Position numbers and translations under genes: made by a program. From Pseudoxanthomonas sp. YR558 (GTDB lineage: Bacteria > Pseudomonadota > Gammaproteobacteria > Xanthomonadales > Xanthomonadaceae), in the NCBI RefSeq assembly GCF_900116385.1, contig NZ_FPCI01000001.1:992001-1056000 (forward strand): a stretch of DNA of 64,000 nt. Reading direction: 5' to 3'. Of the stretch, positions 32,877 to 40,816 are shown piece by piece (the stretch's first letter is position 1; the number at the start of each line of letters is the position of its first letter). The notes under the pieces were generated by a model. That model saw nothing but the letters and a program-made list of their open reading frames with translations. It did no database searches and was not told where the DNA came from.

Positions 32877-34571
32877 ATGCATCTGCGCTCTTTCGTATCG
32901 CCGCTCGCCGGCGCAGTCCTGCTCACCGTCCTGGCCGGTTGCGCCAGCACGTCGCCTTCACAGCCCTCTTCCGTCCGCGTCGACGTCGCGCCGGTGGCGC
33001 ATCCGCAGGGCGAGACCCCGCAGTGGTGGTATCGCAGTGGTGCTGCCAAGGCGGCTGGCAATGGCGCCATGCAGGGGCGCGCGAAGAACGTCATTGTCTT
33101 CCTCGGCGACGGCATGAGCCTGACCACGGTGGCCGCGGCGCGCATCTTCGAAGGCCAGCGCAAGGGCACGCCGGGCGAGGAAAACCTGCTGAGCTGGGAG
33201 CGCTTCCCACACACCGCCTTCAGCAAGACCTACAACACCGATTCGCAGACGCCCGACTCCGCCGGCACGATGACCGCGGTAGCGACCGGCGTGAAATCGC
33301 ACATGGGCGCCATCGGCGTCTCCGCGGGCCGCAAGAACGATTGCGCCGACAGCCGCAACAAGCACCTGCTCAGTTGGTTGACGCTGGGCGACAGCGCGGG
33401 CCTGGCGACAGGCATCGTCACCACAGCGCGGCTCACGCACGCCACGCCTGCCGCCACGTATGCCCATGTCCCGCACCGCGATTGGGAGAACGACAGCGAC
33501 CTGCCCGAGGAAGCCGTCGCGGCGGGCTGCACAGACATCGCCCAGCAACTTCTCGCCGCTGCGCGCTTCGGCCATGGCCCGACCGTCGCATTGGCCGGTG
33601 GCCGGGGTGAGTTCCTGCCGGTCGACGTGCGCGATCCGGAAGAAGACGACAAGGTCGGCCAGCGCCTGGATGGCCGCAACCTCGTGGCCGAATGGCAGCA
33701 GGCGCATCCCCAGGGCGCCTACGTCTGGAACACGCAGCAGCTGAAGGCCGCGGCCGACGCGCCGCAGCTGCTGGGCCTGTTCGAATACGACCACATGCAG
33801 TTCGAACACGATCGCCGCAAGGACGACCAGGGCGAGCCCTCGCTCGCCGACCTGACCCGCGCAGCGATCCACACGCTCTCGCGCAATCCGGAAGGCTTCG
33901 TACTGCTGGTGGAAGGCGCGCGCATCGACCACGCCAACCACTACGGCAACGCGTATCGCGCGCTCGACGAAACCGTCGCGATGTCCGACGCGGTGCAGGC
34001 TGCGCTCGACGCGACCTCGCGCGACGACACGCTGATCCTGGTCACCGCCGACCACTCGCACACGCTGAACTTCGTCGGCTATCCGGTGCGCGGCAACCCC
34101 ATCCTCGGCAAGGTGCGGGGCCAGGGCGGCGAAGACGACACGCCCGGCGACCTCGCGCGCGACCAGACCGGCATGACCTTCACCACGCTGACGTACGCCA
34201 ATGGCCCCGGCTATACCGGCGCCAGCAACCGCCAGCCTGCGGGTCCGAAGAAATTCCTGCACGCACCCAGCAGCGTCGAACCCGCCGAAGGCCGCCCGGA
34301 CCTGAGCCATGTCGATACCGAGCATCCCGATTACCTGCAGGAAGCGTTGGTGCCGTTGAAGTCCGAATCACATGGCGGCGAAGACGTCGGCATCTGGGCC
34401 ATCGGCCCCGGCAGCGACGCCTTCCGCGGCACGCTGGAGCAGAACACGATCTACCACGTCATCGTGCAGGCCACGCCGAAGCTGCGCGCGCGCTTGTGCG
34501 CCGCCGGCACCTGCGACGCCAATGGCGTGCCGGTGGAACTGCCGAAGATCGGCGATTTCGAGAAGAAATGA
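32877..34571 (+). CDS. Alkaline phosphatase, lipoprotein
   Basis: This is a 564-residue phosphomonoesterase of the alkaline phosphatase superfamily, anchored by a lipoprotein signal ending VLAGC (Cys22). NVIVFLGDGMSLTT carries metal Asp78, and TPDSAGTMTAVATG carries the nucleophile Ser128. EGARIDHANH and ILVTADHSHTL supply further metal ligands, and HGGEDVGIWAIGPG closes the active site. A conserved DTPGDLARDQTGMTF insert is also present. The start at 32877 gives a proper signal peptide. Phosphate control is likely for the family, but no Pho box was identified. Confidence 0.93.
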   Translation: MHLRSFVSPLAGAVLLTVLAGCASTSPSQPSSVRVDVAPVAHPQGETPQWWYRSGAAKAAGNGAMQGRAKNVIVFLGDGMSLTTVAAARIFEGQRKGTPGEENLLSWERFPHTAFSKTYNTDSQTPDSAGTMTAVATGVKSHMGAIGVSAGRKNDCADSRNKHLLSWLTLGDSAGLATGIVTTARLTHATPAATYAHVPHRDWENDSDLPEEAVAAGCTDIAQQLLAAARFGHGPTVALAGGRGEFLPVDVRDPEEDDKVGQRLDGRNLVAEWQQAHPQGAYVWNTQQLKAAADAPQLLGLFEYDHMQFEHDRRKDDQGEPSLADLTRAAIHTLSRNPEGFVLLVEGARIDHANHYGNAYRALDETVAMSDAVQAALDATSRDDTLILVTADHSHTLNFVGYPVRGNPILGKVRGQGGEDDTPGDLARDQTGMTFTTLTYANGPGYTGASNRQPAGPKKFLHAPSSVEPAEGRPDLSHVDTEHPDYLQEALVPLKSESHGGEDVGIWAIGPGSDAFRGTLEQNTIYHVIVQATPKLRARLCAAGTCDANGVPVELPKIGDFEKK

Positions 34572-34602
34572 ACCTACGCGCCGGCAAGCCCGGCGCCACG
34601 CT

Positions 34603-35019
34603 TCAGAACGGCTTGGCCAGCACCAGCCAGATGATCGCGATCAAGGCGAACAGCGGCAGTTCGTTGAACCACTTCAATGCGGTCGGCGATGGCAGCGATT
34701 TGCCCTTCGCGACGCCCTTCAGCCATCGGCCGGTGACGATGAAGTGTGCCAGCACCAGCGCGACCAACGTCAGCTTGGCGTGCAACCAGCCGCCGCTGAT
34801 CCCGAAGTAAAACCACAGCACGCCACCGAGGATCACCGCGATCCCGAACATGCTGTGGCCAAAGCCGTACAGACGGCGGCCCATCAGCAACAGGCGCGCC
34901 TGCGCGTCGGGCTGCCCGGTGGTCTCGGCCAGGTTGACCAGGATGCGCGGCAGGTAGAACACGGTCGCCATCCAGGCGATGACGAAGACGAGATGGAAGG
35001 TCTTGACCCACAGGTACAT
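34603..35019 (-). CDS. HemJ/CopD-like membrane protein
   Basis: This is a 138-residue protein with four membrane helices. It begins MYLWVKTFHLVFVIAWMATV and continues FYLPRILVN, the pattern of the UPF0093/HemJ family. GGWLHAKLTLVALVLAH matches the second conserved His-containing motif. HemJ proteins oxidise protoporphyrinogen IX to protoporphyrin IX, and some databases label the same family CopD. The heme role is family inference. It is convergent with the phosphatase gene. Confidence 0.82.
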   Translation of the reverse strand: MYLWVKTFHLVFVIAWMATVFYLPRILVNLAETTGQPDAQARLLLMGRRLYGFGHSMFGIAVILGGVLWFYFGISGGWLHAKLTLVALVLAHFIVTGRWLKGVAKGKSLPSPTALKWFNELPLFALIAIIWLVLAKPF

Positions 35020-35117
35020 GCGGCTGGCTCCGTGTGGCTGCGCAGGATGGCGTGCGGCGCATAGGATAGCGCGCCGCATCGCGTAAGCTTGCTGCCTTTC
35101 CGTACCCGGGCACGCGC

Positions 35118-35726
35118 ATGACCAAGCAGTACGACGCGGACTATTTCAAGCGCTGGTACCGCGACGGCGACATCGGCGGTGCGCCGCGGCTCGCGCGCAA
35201 GATCGCGCTGGCGGTCGCGGTGGCCGAATACCATCTGGAGCGGCCGATCCGCACCGTGCTCGACATCGGCTGCGGCGAAGGCGCGTGGCGCGCACCTTTG
35301 CTGAAGCTACGCCCGAAACTCCAGTACCTGGGCTTCGACAGCAGCGAGTACGCCATCCGCCGCTTCGGGCGTACGCGAAACCTGCACCCCGCGCGCTTCG
35401 AGGACTTCCAGTACCTGCGTCCGTGCGCGCCGGTCGACCTGCTGGTGTGTTCGGACGTGCTGCACTACGTGCCGACCCGCGAACTGAAGCGCGGCCTCCC
35501 CGGGCTGGCGGAACTGTGCGGTGGCGTCGCGTTCCTCGAGACCTTCGCCAAGGAGGACGACTTCGACGGCGACCACGAGGGCTTCCAGCCGCGCAAGGCG
35601 GCCTGGTACCGGCAGGCCTTCAACGGCGAGGGGTTCCAGTCGATCGGCAACCACTGCTGGCTGGGCCCGCGACTGGCGGGCGACGTGGCGGTACTGGAGG
35701 CCGCGGATTATCGGCCGATAACCTGA
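35118..35726 (+). CDS. Class I SAM-dependent methyltransferase
   Basis: This is a 202-residue cytoplasmic methyltransferase. Motif I is VLDIGCGEGAWRAPLLKL (residues 47-64), then YLGFDSSEYAIRRF, and CSDVLHYVPTRELKRGL is the motif IV region. It has a strongly conserved-looking N-terminus MTKQYDADYFKRWYRDG, seen in small-molecule methyltransferases. The substrate is unknown. The gene is divergent from the HemJ-like gene. Confidence 0.88.
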   Translation: MTKQYDADYFKRWYRDGDIGGAPRLARKIALAVAVAEYHLERPIRTVLDIGCGEGAWRAPLLKLRPKLQYLGFDSSEYAIRRFGRTRNLHPARFEDFQYLRPCAPVDLLVCSDVLHYVPTRELKRGLPGLAELCGGVAFLETFAKEDDFDGDHEGFQPRKAAWYRQAFNGEGFQSIGNHCWLGPRLAGDVAVLEAADYRPIT

Positions 35727-35807
35727 ACAGGCCACGCGCGGCGCCCTCGCCTTTTGGGGTATGCTGCGGCGCAGCACCGTGCACCAAAAGCGGGATTCCG
35801 GACAGCC

Positions 35808-37055
35808 ATGACCTTGTACCAACTGCACGAACTCGGACGCGCATGGATGGCGCCGCTGGCCTATATGGCCGAAGCGAACGCGCGCATCTTCTCCGCCCCG
35901 ACCAGTTGGTTGTCCAACGTGCCGGGCGCCGAGCGCATCGCCGCCGGCAACGAACTGATCTACCGCATTGGCAAGGATTACGAAAAACCGGCGTGGGAGA
36001 TCCACGAGGTCGAGGTCGAAGGGCGCACCGTTCCCGTGGTGGAGCAGGAGATCGTCAAGAAGCCGTTCTGCCGCTTGTTGCGCTTCAAGCGCTACACCGA
36101 CGACGCCGAGACGATCACCACGCTGAAGGACGACCCGGTCGTGCTGGTCGTGGCACCGCTCTCCGGCCACCACGCCACCCTGCTGCGCGACACCGTGCGC
36201 ACGCTGCTGCGCGACCACAAGGTCTACGTGACCGACTGGGTCGATGCGCGCATGGTGCCGGCGTCCGAGGGCGCCTTCAGCCTGGACGATTACGTCGCCT
36301 ACGTGGAGGAATTCATCCGCCACATCGGCGCGGACAAACTGCACGTGATCAGCGTCTGCCAGCCCACCGTGCCGGTGTTGGCGGCCGTGTCGCTGATGGC
36401 TGCACGCGGTGAAGCCACCCCGCGTTCGCTGGTCATGATGGGCGGACCGATCGATGCGCGTCGCAGCCCGACCGAAGTGAACAGCCTTGCCACGCGCAAT
36501 CCGCTGTCGTGGTTCGAGAACAACGTGATCCACTCGGTACCGATGCCCTACCCGGGCGAAGGCCGTCGCGTGTATCCCGGTTTCCTGCAGCATGCGGGCT
36601 TCATCGCGATGAATCCCAGCCGCCACTTCATGTCGCACTGGGACTTCTACGCGGACCTGGTGAAGGGCGACCTGCAGGACGCCGAATCGCACCGCAAGTT
36701 CTACGACGAGTACAACGCCGTGCTCGACATGCCGGCCGAGTACTATCTGGACACGATCCGCACCGTGTTCCAGGAGTTCCTGCTGCCGCGCGGCAAGTGG
36801 AAGGTCAATGGCGAACTGGTGACGCCCTCGGCTATCAAGAAGACGGCCCTCATGAGCATCGAGGGCGAACTGGACGACATTTCAGGCCAGGGGCAGACCG
36901 CCGCCGCGCACGACCTGTGCACCGGCATCGCGAAAGCCCACCACAAGCACCTGACCATCGAAGGCGCCGGCCACTACGGCATCTTCAGCGGCCGCCGCTG
37001 GCGCGACAAGGTCTATCCGCAGGTGCGCGACTTCATCGCGAAGTACGCAGGCTGA
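35808..37055 (+). CDS. Intracellular polyhydroxyalkanoate depolymerase
   Basis: This 415-residue alpha/beta hydrolase of the PHB-depolymerase family releases hydroxyalkanoate units from storage granules. The nucleophile elbow reads VISVCQPTVPVLAAVSLM (Cys in place of Ser, as in this family), PVVLVVAPLSGHHATLLRDT is the oxyanion side, and the C-terminal IEGAGHYGIFSGRRWRD carries the catalytic His. The start at 35808 avoids an unlikely upstream extension. No polymer synthase gene is in the window. Confidence 0.9.
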   Translation: MTLYQLHELGRAWMAPLAYMAEANARIFSAPTSWLSNVPGAERIAAGNELIYRIGKDYEKPAWEIHEVEVEGRTVPVVEQEIVKKPFCRLLRFKRYTDDAETITTLKDDPVVLVVAPLSGHHATLLRDTVRTLLRDHKVYVTDWVDARMVPASEGAFSLDDYVAYVEEFIRHIGADKLHVISVCQPTVPVLAAVSLMAARGEATPRSLVMMGGPIDARRSPTEVNSLATRNPLSWFENNVIHSVPMPYPGEGRRVYPGFLQHAGFIAMNPSRHFMSHWDFYADLVKGDLQDAESHRKFYDEYNAVLDMPAEYYLDTIRTVFQEFLLPRGKWKVNGELVTPSAIKKTALMSIEGELDDISGQGQTAAAHDLCTGIAKAHHKHLTIEGAGHYGIFSGRRWRDKVYPQVRDFIAKYAG

Positions 37056-37103
37056 CGGCACCCACCCACCTTCGTGGCGTGCGCCGATGCACGGCGCACG
37101 GGT

Positions 37104-37991
37104 CTAGCGATTGTCCGGCGACGTGTCGGCGCGCGCAGTGATCCATCGCACCGCCGCGTCCACGGGCGCGCTGGAATCGGCGAAAGCCACGTTGTGCCCG
37201 AGCCCGGGAAACACCTGGGACTCGTATGCCTTGCCTTGCGCCTTGAGCGCGTCGAGACGTTCCACCGACAATTGCACCGGCGCCTGCACGTCCACGTCGC
37301 CGTAGAGCCAGAGCCCCGGGATCGAAAGCGCGGCAAGCGCATCGCGCGGGTCGGTGTCGGCGAACTGATAACGGTCCGGATCGTTGCGGATGTGGTCGCG
37401 CGCGTCGGCCTCGGTATGCGTCTTCCAGAAATCCGGCGCGCCCTGCGTGTAGAACTGGAAGCGCAGCTGCTCGCGCGCGGTGACGACAGGCCCGCTGAAG
37501 AGCACCATAAATCGAACAGCAGGTCGCGTGTTGGCGGCGAGCGGAATGATCCAGGTCGCCTGGCTGAAACCCACCAGCCCGACGGGCACGTCGCGAGAAG
37601 GAAGATGCGCCAGCAGTGCATCCACGGACGCGCCCGCATCCGCCGCCAGCAACGCGAGATTGGCGGCGTCGACATTGTTGGTGCCCACCTCGGGACCCGC
37701 ATACACGCCGCCCGATCCACCGACGCCACGCTTGTCGTACGTCAGCACCGTGATGTCGTTGCGGGCCAGGCGTACCGCGAAATCCGGCATGCGTTTTTCT
37801 TGCCCGGACCCATGCACGATGACGACCGCCGCGCGCGGATGTGCCGGCTGAAAGAGCGTACCGACCAGGGTGACGCCTTCGCTCTCAAAGCTGACTTCTT
37901 TCGATACGACGGCAGGCGGCTCTTCGGCGTGCGGACGAAACGGGACCAGCAGCAGCGACAGGCACAGCAAACGCCCAAGCACATGACGCAT
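37104..37991 (-). CDS. Secreted alpha/beta hydrolase
   Basis: This 295-residue protein has a signal peptide (residues 1-22, ending PHA). The hydrolase fold has the oxyanion strand AAVVIVHGSGQEK, then LTYDKRGVGGSGG, and the nucleophile region GLVGFSQATWI (Ser in GFSQA). WLYGDVDVQAPV and FPGLGHNVAF provide the acid and histidine. The substrate is not evident; distant relatives include dienelactone hydrolases and prolyl peptidases. It is convergent with the PHA depolymerase gene. Confidence 0.88.
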   Translation of the reverse strand: MRHVLGRLLCLSLLLVPFRPHAEEPPAVVSKEVSFESEGVTLVGTLFQPAHPRAAVVIVHGSGQEKRMPDFAVRLARNDITVLTYDKRGVGGSGGVYAGPEVGTNNVDAANLALLAADAGASVDALLAHLPSRDVPVGLVGFSQATWIIPLAANTRPAVRFMVLFSGPVVTAREQLRFQFYTQGAPDFWKTHTEADARDHIRNDPDRYQFADTDPRDALAALSIPGLWLYGDVDVQAPVQLSVERLDALKAQGKAYESQVFPGLGHNVAFADSSAPVDAAVRWITARADTSPDNR

Positions 37992-38017
37992 GACGACGGC
38001 TCCTCGATTCTCTTCGT

Positions 38018-38050
38018 GAAAACGCCGGGCTGCGAAGGCGGCCCGGCGTT
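38018..38050 (-). terminator. Terminator of the HAAS sensor gene
   Basis: On the minus strand a 10-bp perfect stem, AACGCCGGGC/GCCCGGCGTT, is followed by TTTTC (read from GAAAA at 38018-38022). It lies just past the stop of the membrane-sensor gene. Confidence 0.87.
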
Positions 38051-38057
38051 CGATGAC

Positions 38058-38975
38058 CTACACCACCGGCGTCCGCACCAGCAGGTGCTTGGCCAGCCAG
38101 CCGTGGAAGCGGCCGATGTAGCGCGCCAGGTGCAGCGTGCCGAACAGCAGCAGGAAGCCCGCCAGGAAGCACACCGGCCACAGCCACGGCCAGTCGGGCG
38201 TCAGGTTGATGACATCGACGTCGAACGCGCCGGCATGGCCCAGCAACAGGATGACCGGTGCCGCCATCAGGCTCAGCGAAACGGCCAGGAACGTGATCGC
38301 GATGGTGAAGTAGGCCGTGCCCAGCGCCTGCATCAGCACCAGGTACAGCATCGCCGTCCAGGTGCGCCCGTCGGTGAACAGTTCCTGCAACCGCGTCATC
38401 CACGGCTTGTCGCGCTGCGTGTACAGCGGGCGGCGCGGCATGCGTTCGCCCAGCAGCACTTCCACGATGCGGCCTTCCACCAGCGACAGCAGCCGCACCG
38501 ACATCAGGAACAGCAGCAGCAACGGGATGCCGACGATCAGGATCAGCAGACCCACCGACAGGCTCGCGCCGGTGACGACCCAAGTGAAGTAGAACGTGCC
38601 GGTCGCCAGCGACAGCAGCATGTAGAACAGCGCGCCGTAGGTGCGTGGATCGGCGGCGACGCCGAAGAAGCGCCCCAGCAGCGACGTGCGCTTGGGCGGT
38701 GCCGGCGGCTGCAGTGCGCGCGTCACCGTGACCTCGGTATCGCGGTAGATGTCGGCCACTTCCTCCGGCGCGCCATAGCTGCCGGCGACGGACGCAATGA
38801 CCTCGGCTTCCGATGTGCCGGGGTTGGCCGCCATTTCCGCGCGCAGGTATTCCTCCGCGTCGTAAAGGGCGTCCTGGACCATGGCCTTGTCGGCACCCGA
38901 CAGCGCGGCGCGCAATTGCTCCAGGTAAACGGGGATGGTGGTGGGCAGGCTGCCCGGGGCGGTGGTGGTGTTCAT
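38058..38975 (-). CDS. HAAS-domain membrane sensor protein partnered with PadR
   Basis: This 305-residue protein has an N-terminal HAAS-type cytoplasmic domain (about residues 15-80, with DALYDAEEYLRAEMAANP and SYGAPEEVADIYRD). A membrane region with about six helices follows, resembling the putative-sensor domain family. Such proteins are usually encoded with a PadR regulator, and here its start overlaps the padR-like stop by four bases. It probably senses envelope or membrane conditions and modulates the regulator. Confidence 0.85.
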   Translation of the reverse strand: MNTTTAPGSLPTTIPVYLEQLRAALSGADKAMVQDALYDAEEYLRAEMAANPGTSEAEVIASVAGSYGAPEEVADIYRDTEVTVTRALQPPAPPKRTSLLGRFFGVAADPRTYGALFYMLLSLATGTFYFTWVVTGASLSVGLLILIVGIPLLLLFLMSVRLLSLVEGRIVEVLLGERMPRRPLYTQRDKPWMTRLQELFTDGRTWTAMLYLVLMQALGTAYFTIAITFLAVSLSLMAAPVILLLGHAGAFDVDVINLTPDWPWLWPVCFLAGFLLLFGTLHLARYIGRFHGWLAKHLLVRTPVV

Positions 38976-39337
38976 GCAGGAATCCCCTCAAGCACGGAAT
39001 CAACGGAATCGCGGGTGGCGCGCCAGGCGGCGGTCCAGGCCTGCAGGGTCTGCCGCCCTGCCTCGGTGATGCGGTAGTAACGACGCGGCGGCCCGGCGAC
39101 CGAGGGCTCGACGAAGCTGTCCAGCAGCCCGCCCCCCTCCAGGTTTCGCAGCACCGGGTAGAGCGCGCTCTGCTTGCCGCTGAGCACGCCTTCGCCCACG
39201 CGCTCCAGCTGTTTGGCGATCAGGTAGCCATACAACGGCTCCCCTGCGCGGGCCAGGACGGCCAGCAGTGCCAGCGAGACGGTGCCGGCGCTGAGCTCTT
39301 TCTGGAACTTCTTCAGATGGATATCGGGTTCGTTCAT
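38972..39337 (-). CDS. PadR-family transcriptional regulator
   Basis: This is a 121-residue winged-helix regulator. SLALLAVLARAGEPLYGYLIAKQLE is the DNA-binding N-terminal helix region, SALYPVLRNLEGGGLL the recognition helix, and RRYYRITEAGRQTLQAW the wing and exit helix. It is the first gene of a two-gene unit with a membrane sensor, a pairing known for PadR families. GGGGGAG precedes the ATG. A dyad symmetry 40 bases upstream may be its operator. Confidence 0.92.
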   Translation of the reverse strand: MNEPDIHLKKFQKELSAGTVSLALLAVLARAGEPLYGYLIAKQLERVGEGVLSGKQSALYPVLRNLEGGGLLDSFVEPSVAGPPRRYYRITEAGRQTLQAWTAAWRATRDSVDSVLEGIPA

Positions 39338-39377
39338 CGCTCCCCCTTTGCGGACCCGCCGCTAGGTTGGAGAGGAT

Positions 39378-39400
39378 GCTATTGCGAACTTTGATATAGC
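39378..39400 (-). promoter_or_regulatory. Candidate PadR operator
   Basis: A 5-13-5 inverted repeat (GCTAT/ATAGC) lies upstream of the PadR gene in an AT-rich patch. It includes two near-repeats of TTCGCWATA on the minus strand that could hold a -10 element. PadR regulators commonly repress their own gene, so this is a candidate site; the length of the arms is modest. Confidence 0.4.
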
Positions 39401-39469
39401 GAATGTGCCAGTAGTCACTGGGACCGGCGGCCTCCCTACAATCGGGTCACCTACCCGACCGGATCCGCC

Positions 39470-40378
39470 ATGCGCCTGACGCCCTTGCTGCTCGCCTGCC
39501 TGCTTGCCCTGCCTGCCGCGCACGCGGCCGAGGCGCCGAAGTACCTCAGCGCCAAGGAGATCCTGGATGCCTCCCCGGATGCCGACTGGCGCACGCTGGA
39601 TCCCGCGAACACGCTGTACATGGACGTGCGCGGCGGCCGCGTGGTGATCGAACTGGCGCCCGCTTTCGCACCCGAGCATGCGGGCAACATCCGTACGATG
39701 GCGCACGAGGGCTTCTGGAACGGACTGGGCATCTACCGCTCACAGGACAACTTCGTGGTGCAGTTCGGCGATGCCGATGCGGAAGACACCGCCAAGGCGA
39801 AATCGCTGGGCACCGCGAAGACGAAGCTGCCGGCGGAATTCGCGCGCACGGACAAAGGCGTGTCCTTCACCCGATTGCCGGACGTGGATGGCTGGGCACC
39901 CGAGGTCGGCTTCGTCGATGGTTTCCCGGCGGGGCGCGATCCGAAGACGAACGAGGTCTGGCTGGCGCATTGCTACGGTGCCCTGGGCGCCGGTCGCGGT
40001 GGTCCGCCCGACAGCAGCAACGGCAGCGAGCTCTACGTGGTCACCGGCCAGTCGCCACGACAACTCGACCGCAACATCACCCTGGTCGGCCGCGTGGTGA
40101 AAGGCATGGAACTGCTCAGCGCGATTCCCCGCGGTCCGGAGCCGATGGGCTTCTACGAGAACGCCACCGAGCGCACGCCGATCACCACCGTTCGCCTCGC
40201 CAGCGACGTGCCGGAAGCCGAACGCACGCCATTGCAGGTCCTGCGCACCGATTCGAAGACCTTCGCCGCCGCCACCGAGGCGCGCCGCAACCGCCGCGAC
40301 GGCTGGTACGTGCGTCCGGCCGGCCATATCGACCTGTGCAACGTCCCGCTGCCGGTGCGCACGCCCCCGACCCGCTGA
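39470..40378 (+). CDS. Secreted cyclophilin-type peptidyl-prolyl isomerase
   Basis: This 302-residue protein has a signal peptide (residues 1-19, ending AAHA) and a cyclophilin domain. Conserved elements are [20 protein letters not shown], the core [14 protein letters not shown] and the late [25 protein letters not shown] strand. A C-terminal extension of about 60 residues, rich in Arg, has no recognised domain. It probably folds periplasmic or outer-membrane proteins. It diverges from padR. Confidence 0.9.
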   Translation: MRLTPLLLACLLALPAAHAAEAPKYLSAKEILDASPDADWRTLDPANTLYMDVRGGRVVIELAPAFAPEHAGNIRTMAHEGFWNGLGIYRSQDNFVVQFGDADAEDTAKAKSLGTAKTKLPAEFARTDKGVSFTRLPDVDGWAPEVGFVDGFPAGRDPKTNEVWLAHCYGALGAGRGGPPDSSNGSELYVVTGQSPRQLDRNITLVGRVVKGMELLSAIPRGPEPMGFYENATERTPITTVRLASDVPEAERTPLQVLRTDSKTFAAATEARRNRRDGWYVRPAGHIDLCNVPLPVRTPPTR

Positions 40379-40385
40379 GCCCCCG

Positions 40386-40413
40386 CAAGCGCCGCCCCGA
40401 CGGGCGGCGCTTG
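40386..40413 (+). terminator. Strong hairpin after the cyclophilin gene
   Basis: A 12-bp perfect stem CAAGCGCCGCCC/GGGCGGCGCTTG with a CGAC loop. It has no T run, and its right arm includes the first bases of the TTGACA -35 element of the next gene, so hairpin and promoter overlap. Confidence 0.6.
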
Positions 40414-40439
40414 ACAGCCGCGCCCTGTACTTAGATATT
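40411..40439 (+). promoter_or_regulatory. Promoter of the ArsR-type gene
   Basis: A perfect -35 TTGACA (40411-40416) is followed after 17 bases by GATATT (40434-40439), a fair -10. It lies 30 bases before the ATG of the regulator. Confidence 0.6.
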
Positions 40440-40464
40440 TAGCAAATACGTTAATTATCTAAGT
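40429..40464 (+). promoter_or_regulatory. Operator palindrome for the ArsR-type regulator
   Basis: A 9-bp perfect inverted repeat ACTTAGATA/TATCTAAGT separated by 18 AT-rich bases overlaps the -10 and ends four bases before the start codon. ArsR/SmtB-type repressors bind such imperfect AT-rich dyads at their own promoter. Confidence 0.65.
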
Positions 40465-40468
40465 TCAT

Positions 40469-40798
40469 ATGACAGTCGACCGCATCTTCGACGCCCTGGC
40501 TTCGCGCCCGCGTCGCGAAATCCTCGCCTACCTGTCCGCGCAGGAGCTCACCGCCGGCGAGATCGCCGCGCGTTTCGACATGAGCGCGCCCGCCATCTCG
40601 CGGCACCTGTCCGTGCTGGAAGCCGCCGGCCTGGTCAGTAGCGACAAGCGCGGCCAGTTCGTTTTCTACCGACTGGCGCCCGACAACCTGGTCAACACAC
40701 TGACCGGTTTCGCCTTCGAAGTCTGCCCCACCGCCGGCCCGCTGAAGCGCGAAGCCAAGGCGCGCGCGCGCAAGACCGCAACACCCAAGCCCCGCTGA
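40469..40798 (+). CDS. ArsR-family transcriptional regulator
   Basis: This is a 109-residue winged-helix repressor. IFDALASRPRREILAYLSAQ opens the fold and MSAPAISRHLSVLEAAGLV is the recognition helix; the C-terminus is a basic Lys/Arg-rich tail. The metal-binding Cys motif of ArsR/SmtB proteins is missing (only one Cys, residue 86). It therefore probably belongs to the metal-independent group that responds to other ligands or merely represses. It has no clear ribosome site because the operator arm abuts the ATG. It is followed 18 bases later by the cupin-DUF2867 gene. Confidence 0.9.
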   Translation: MTVDRIFDALASRPRREILAYLSAQELTAGEIAARFDMSAPAISRHLSVLEAAGLVSSDKRGQFVFYRLAPDNLVNTLTGFAFEVCPTAGPLKREAKARARKTATPKPR

Positions 40799-40816
40799 TC
40801 TTCGAGGAGTCCTGCC

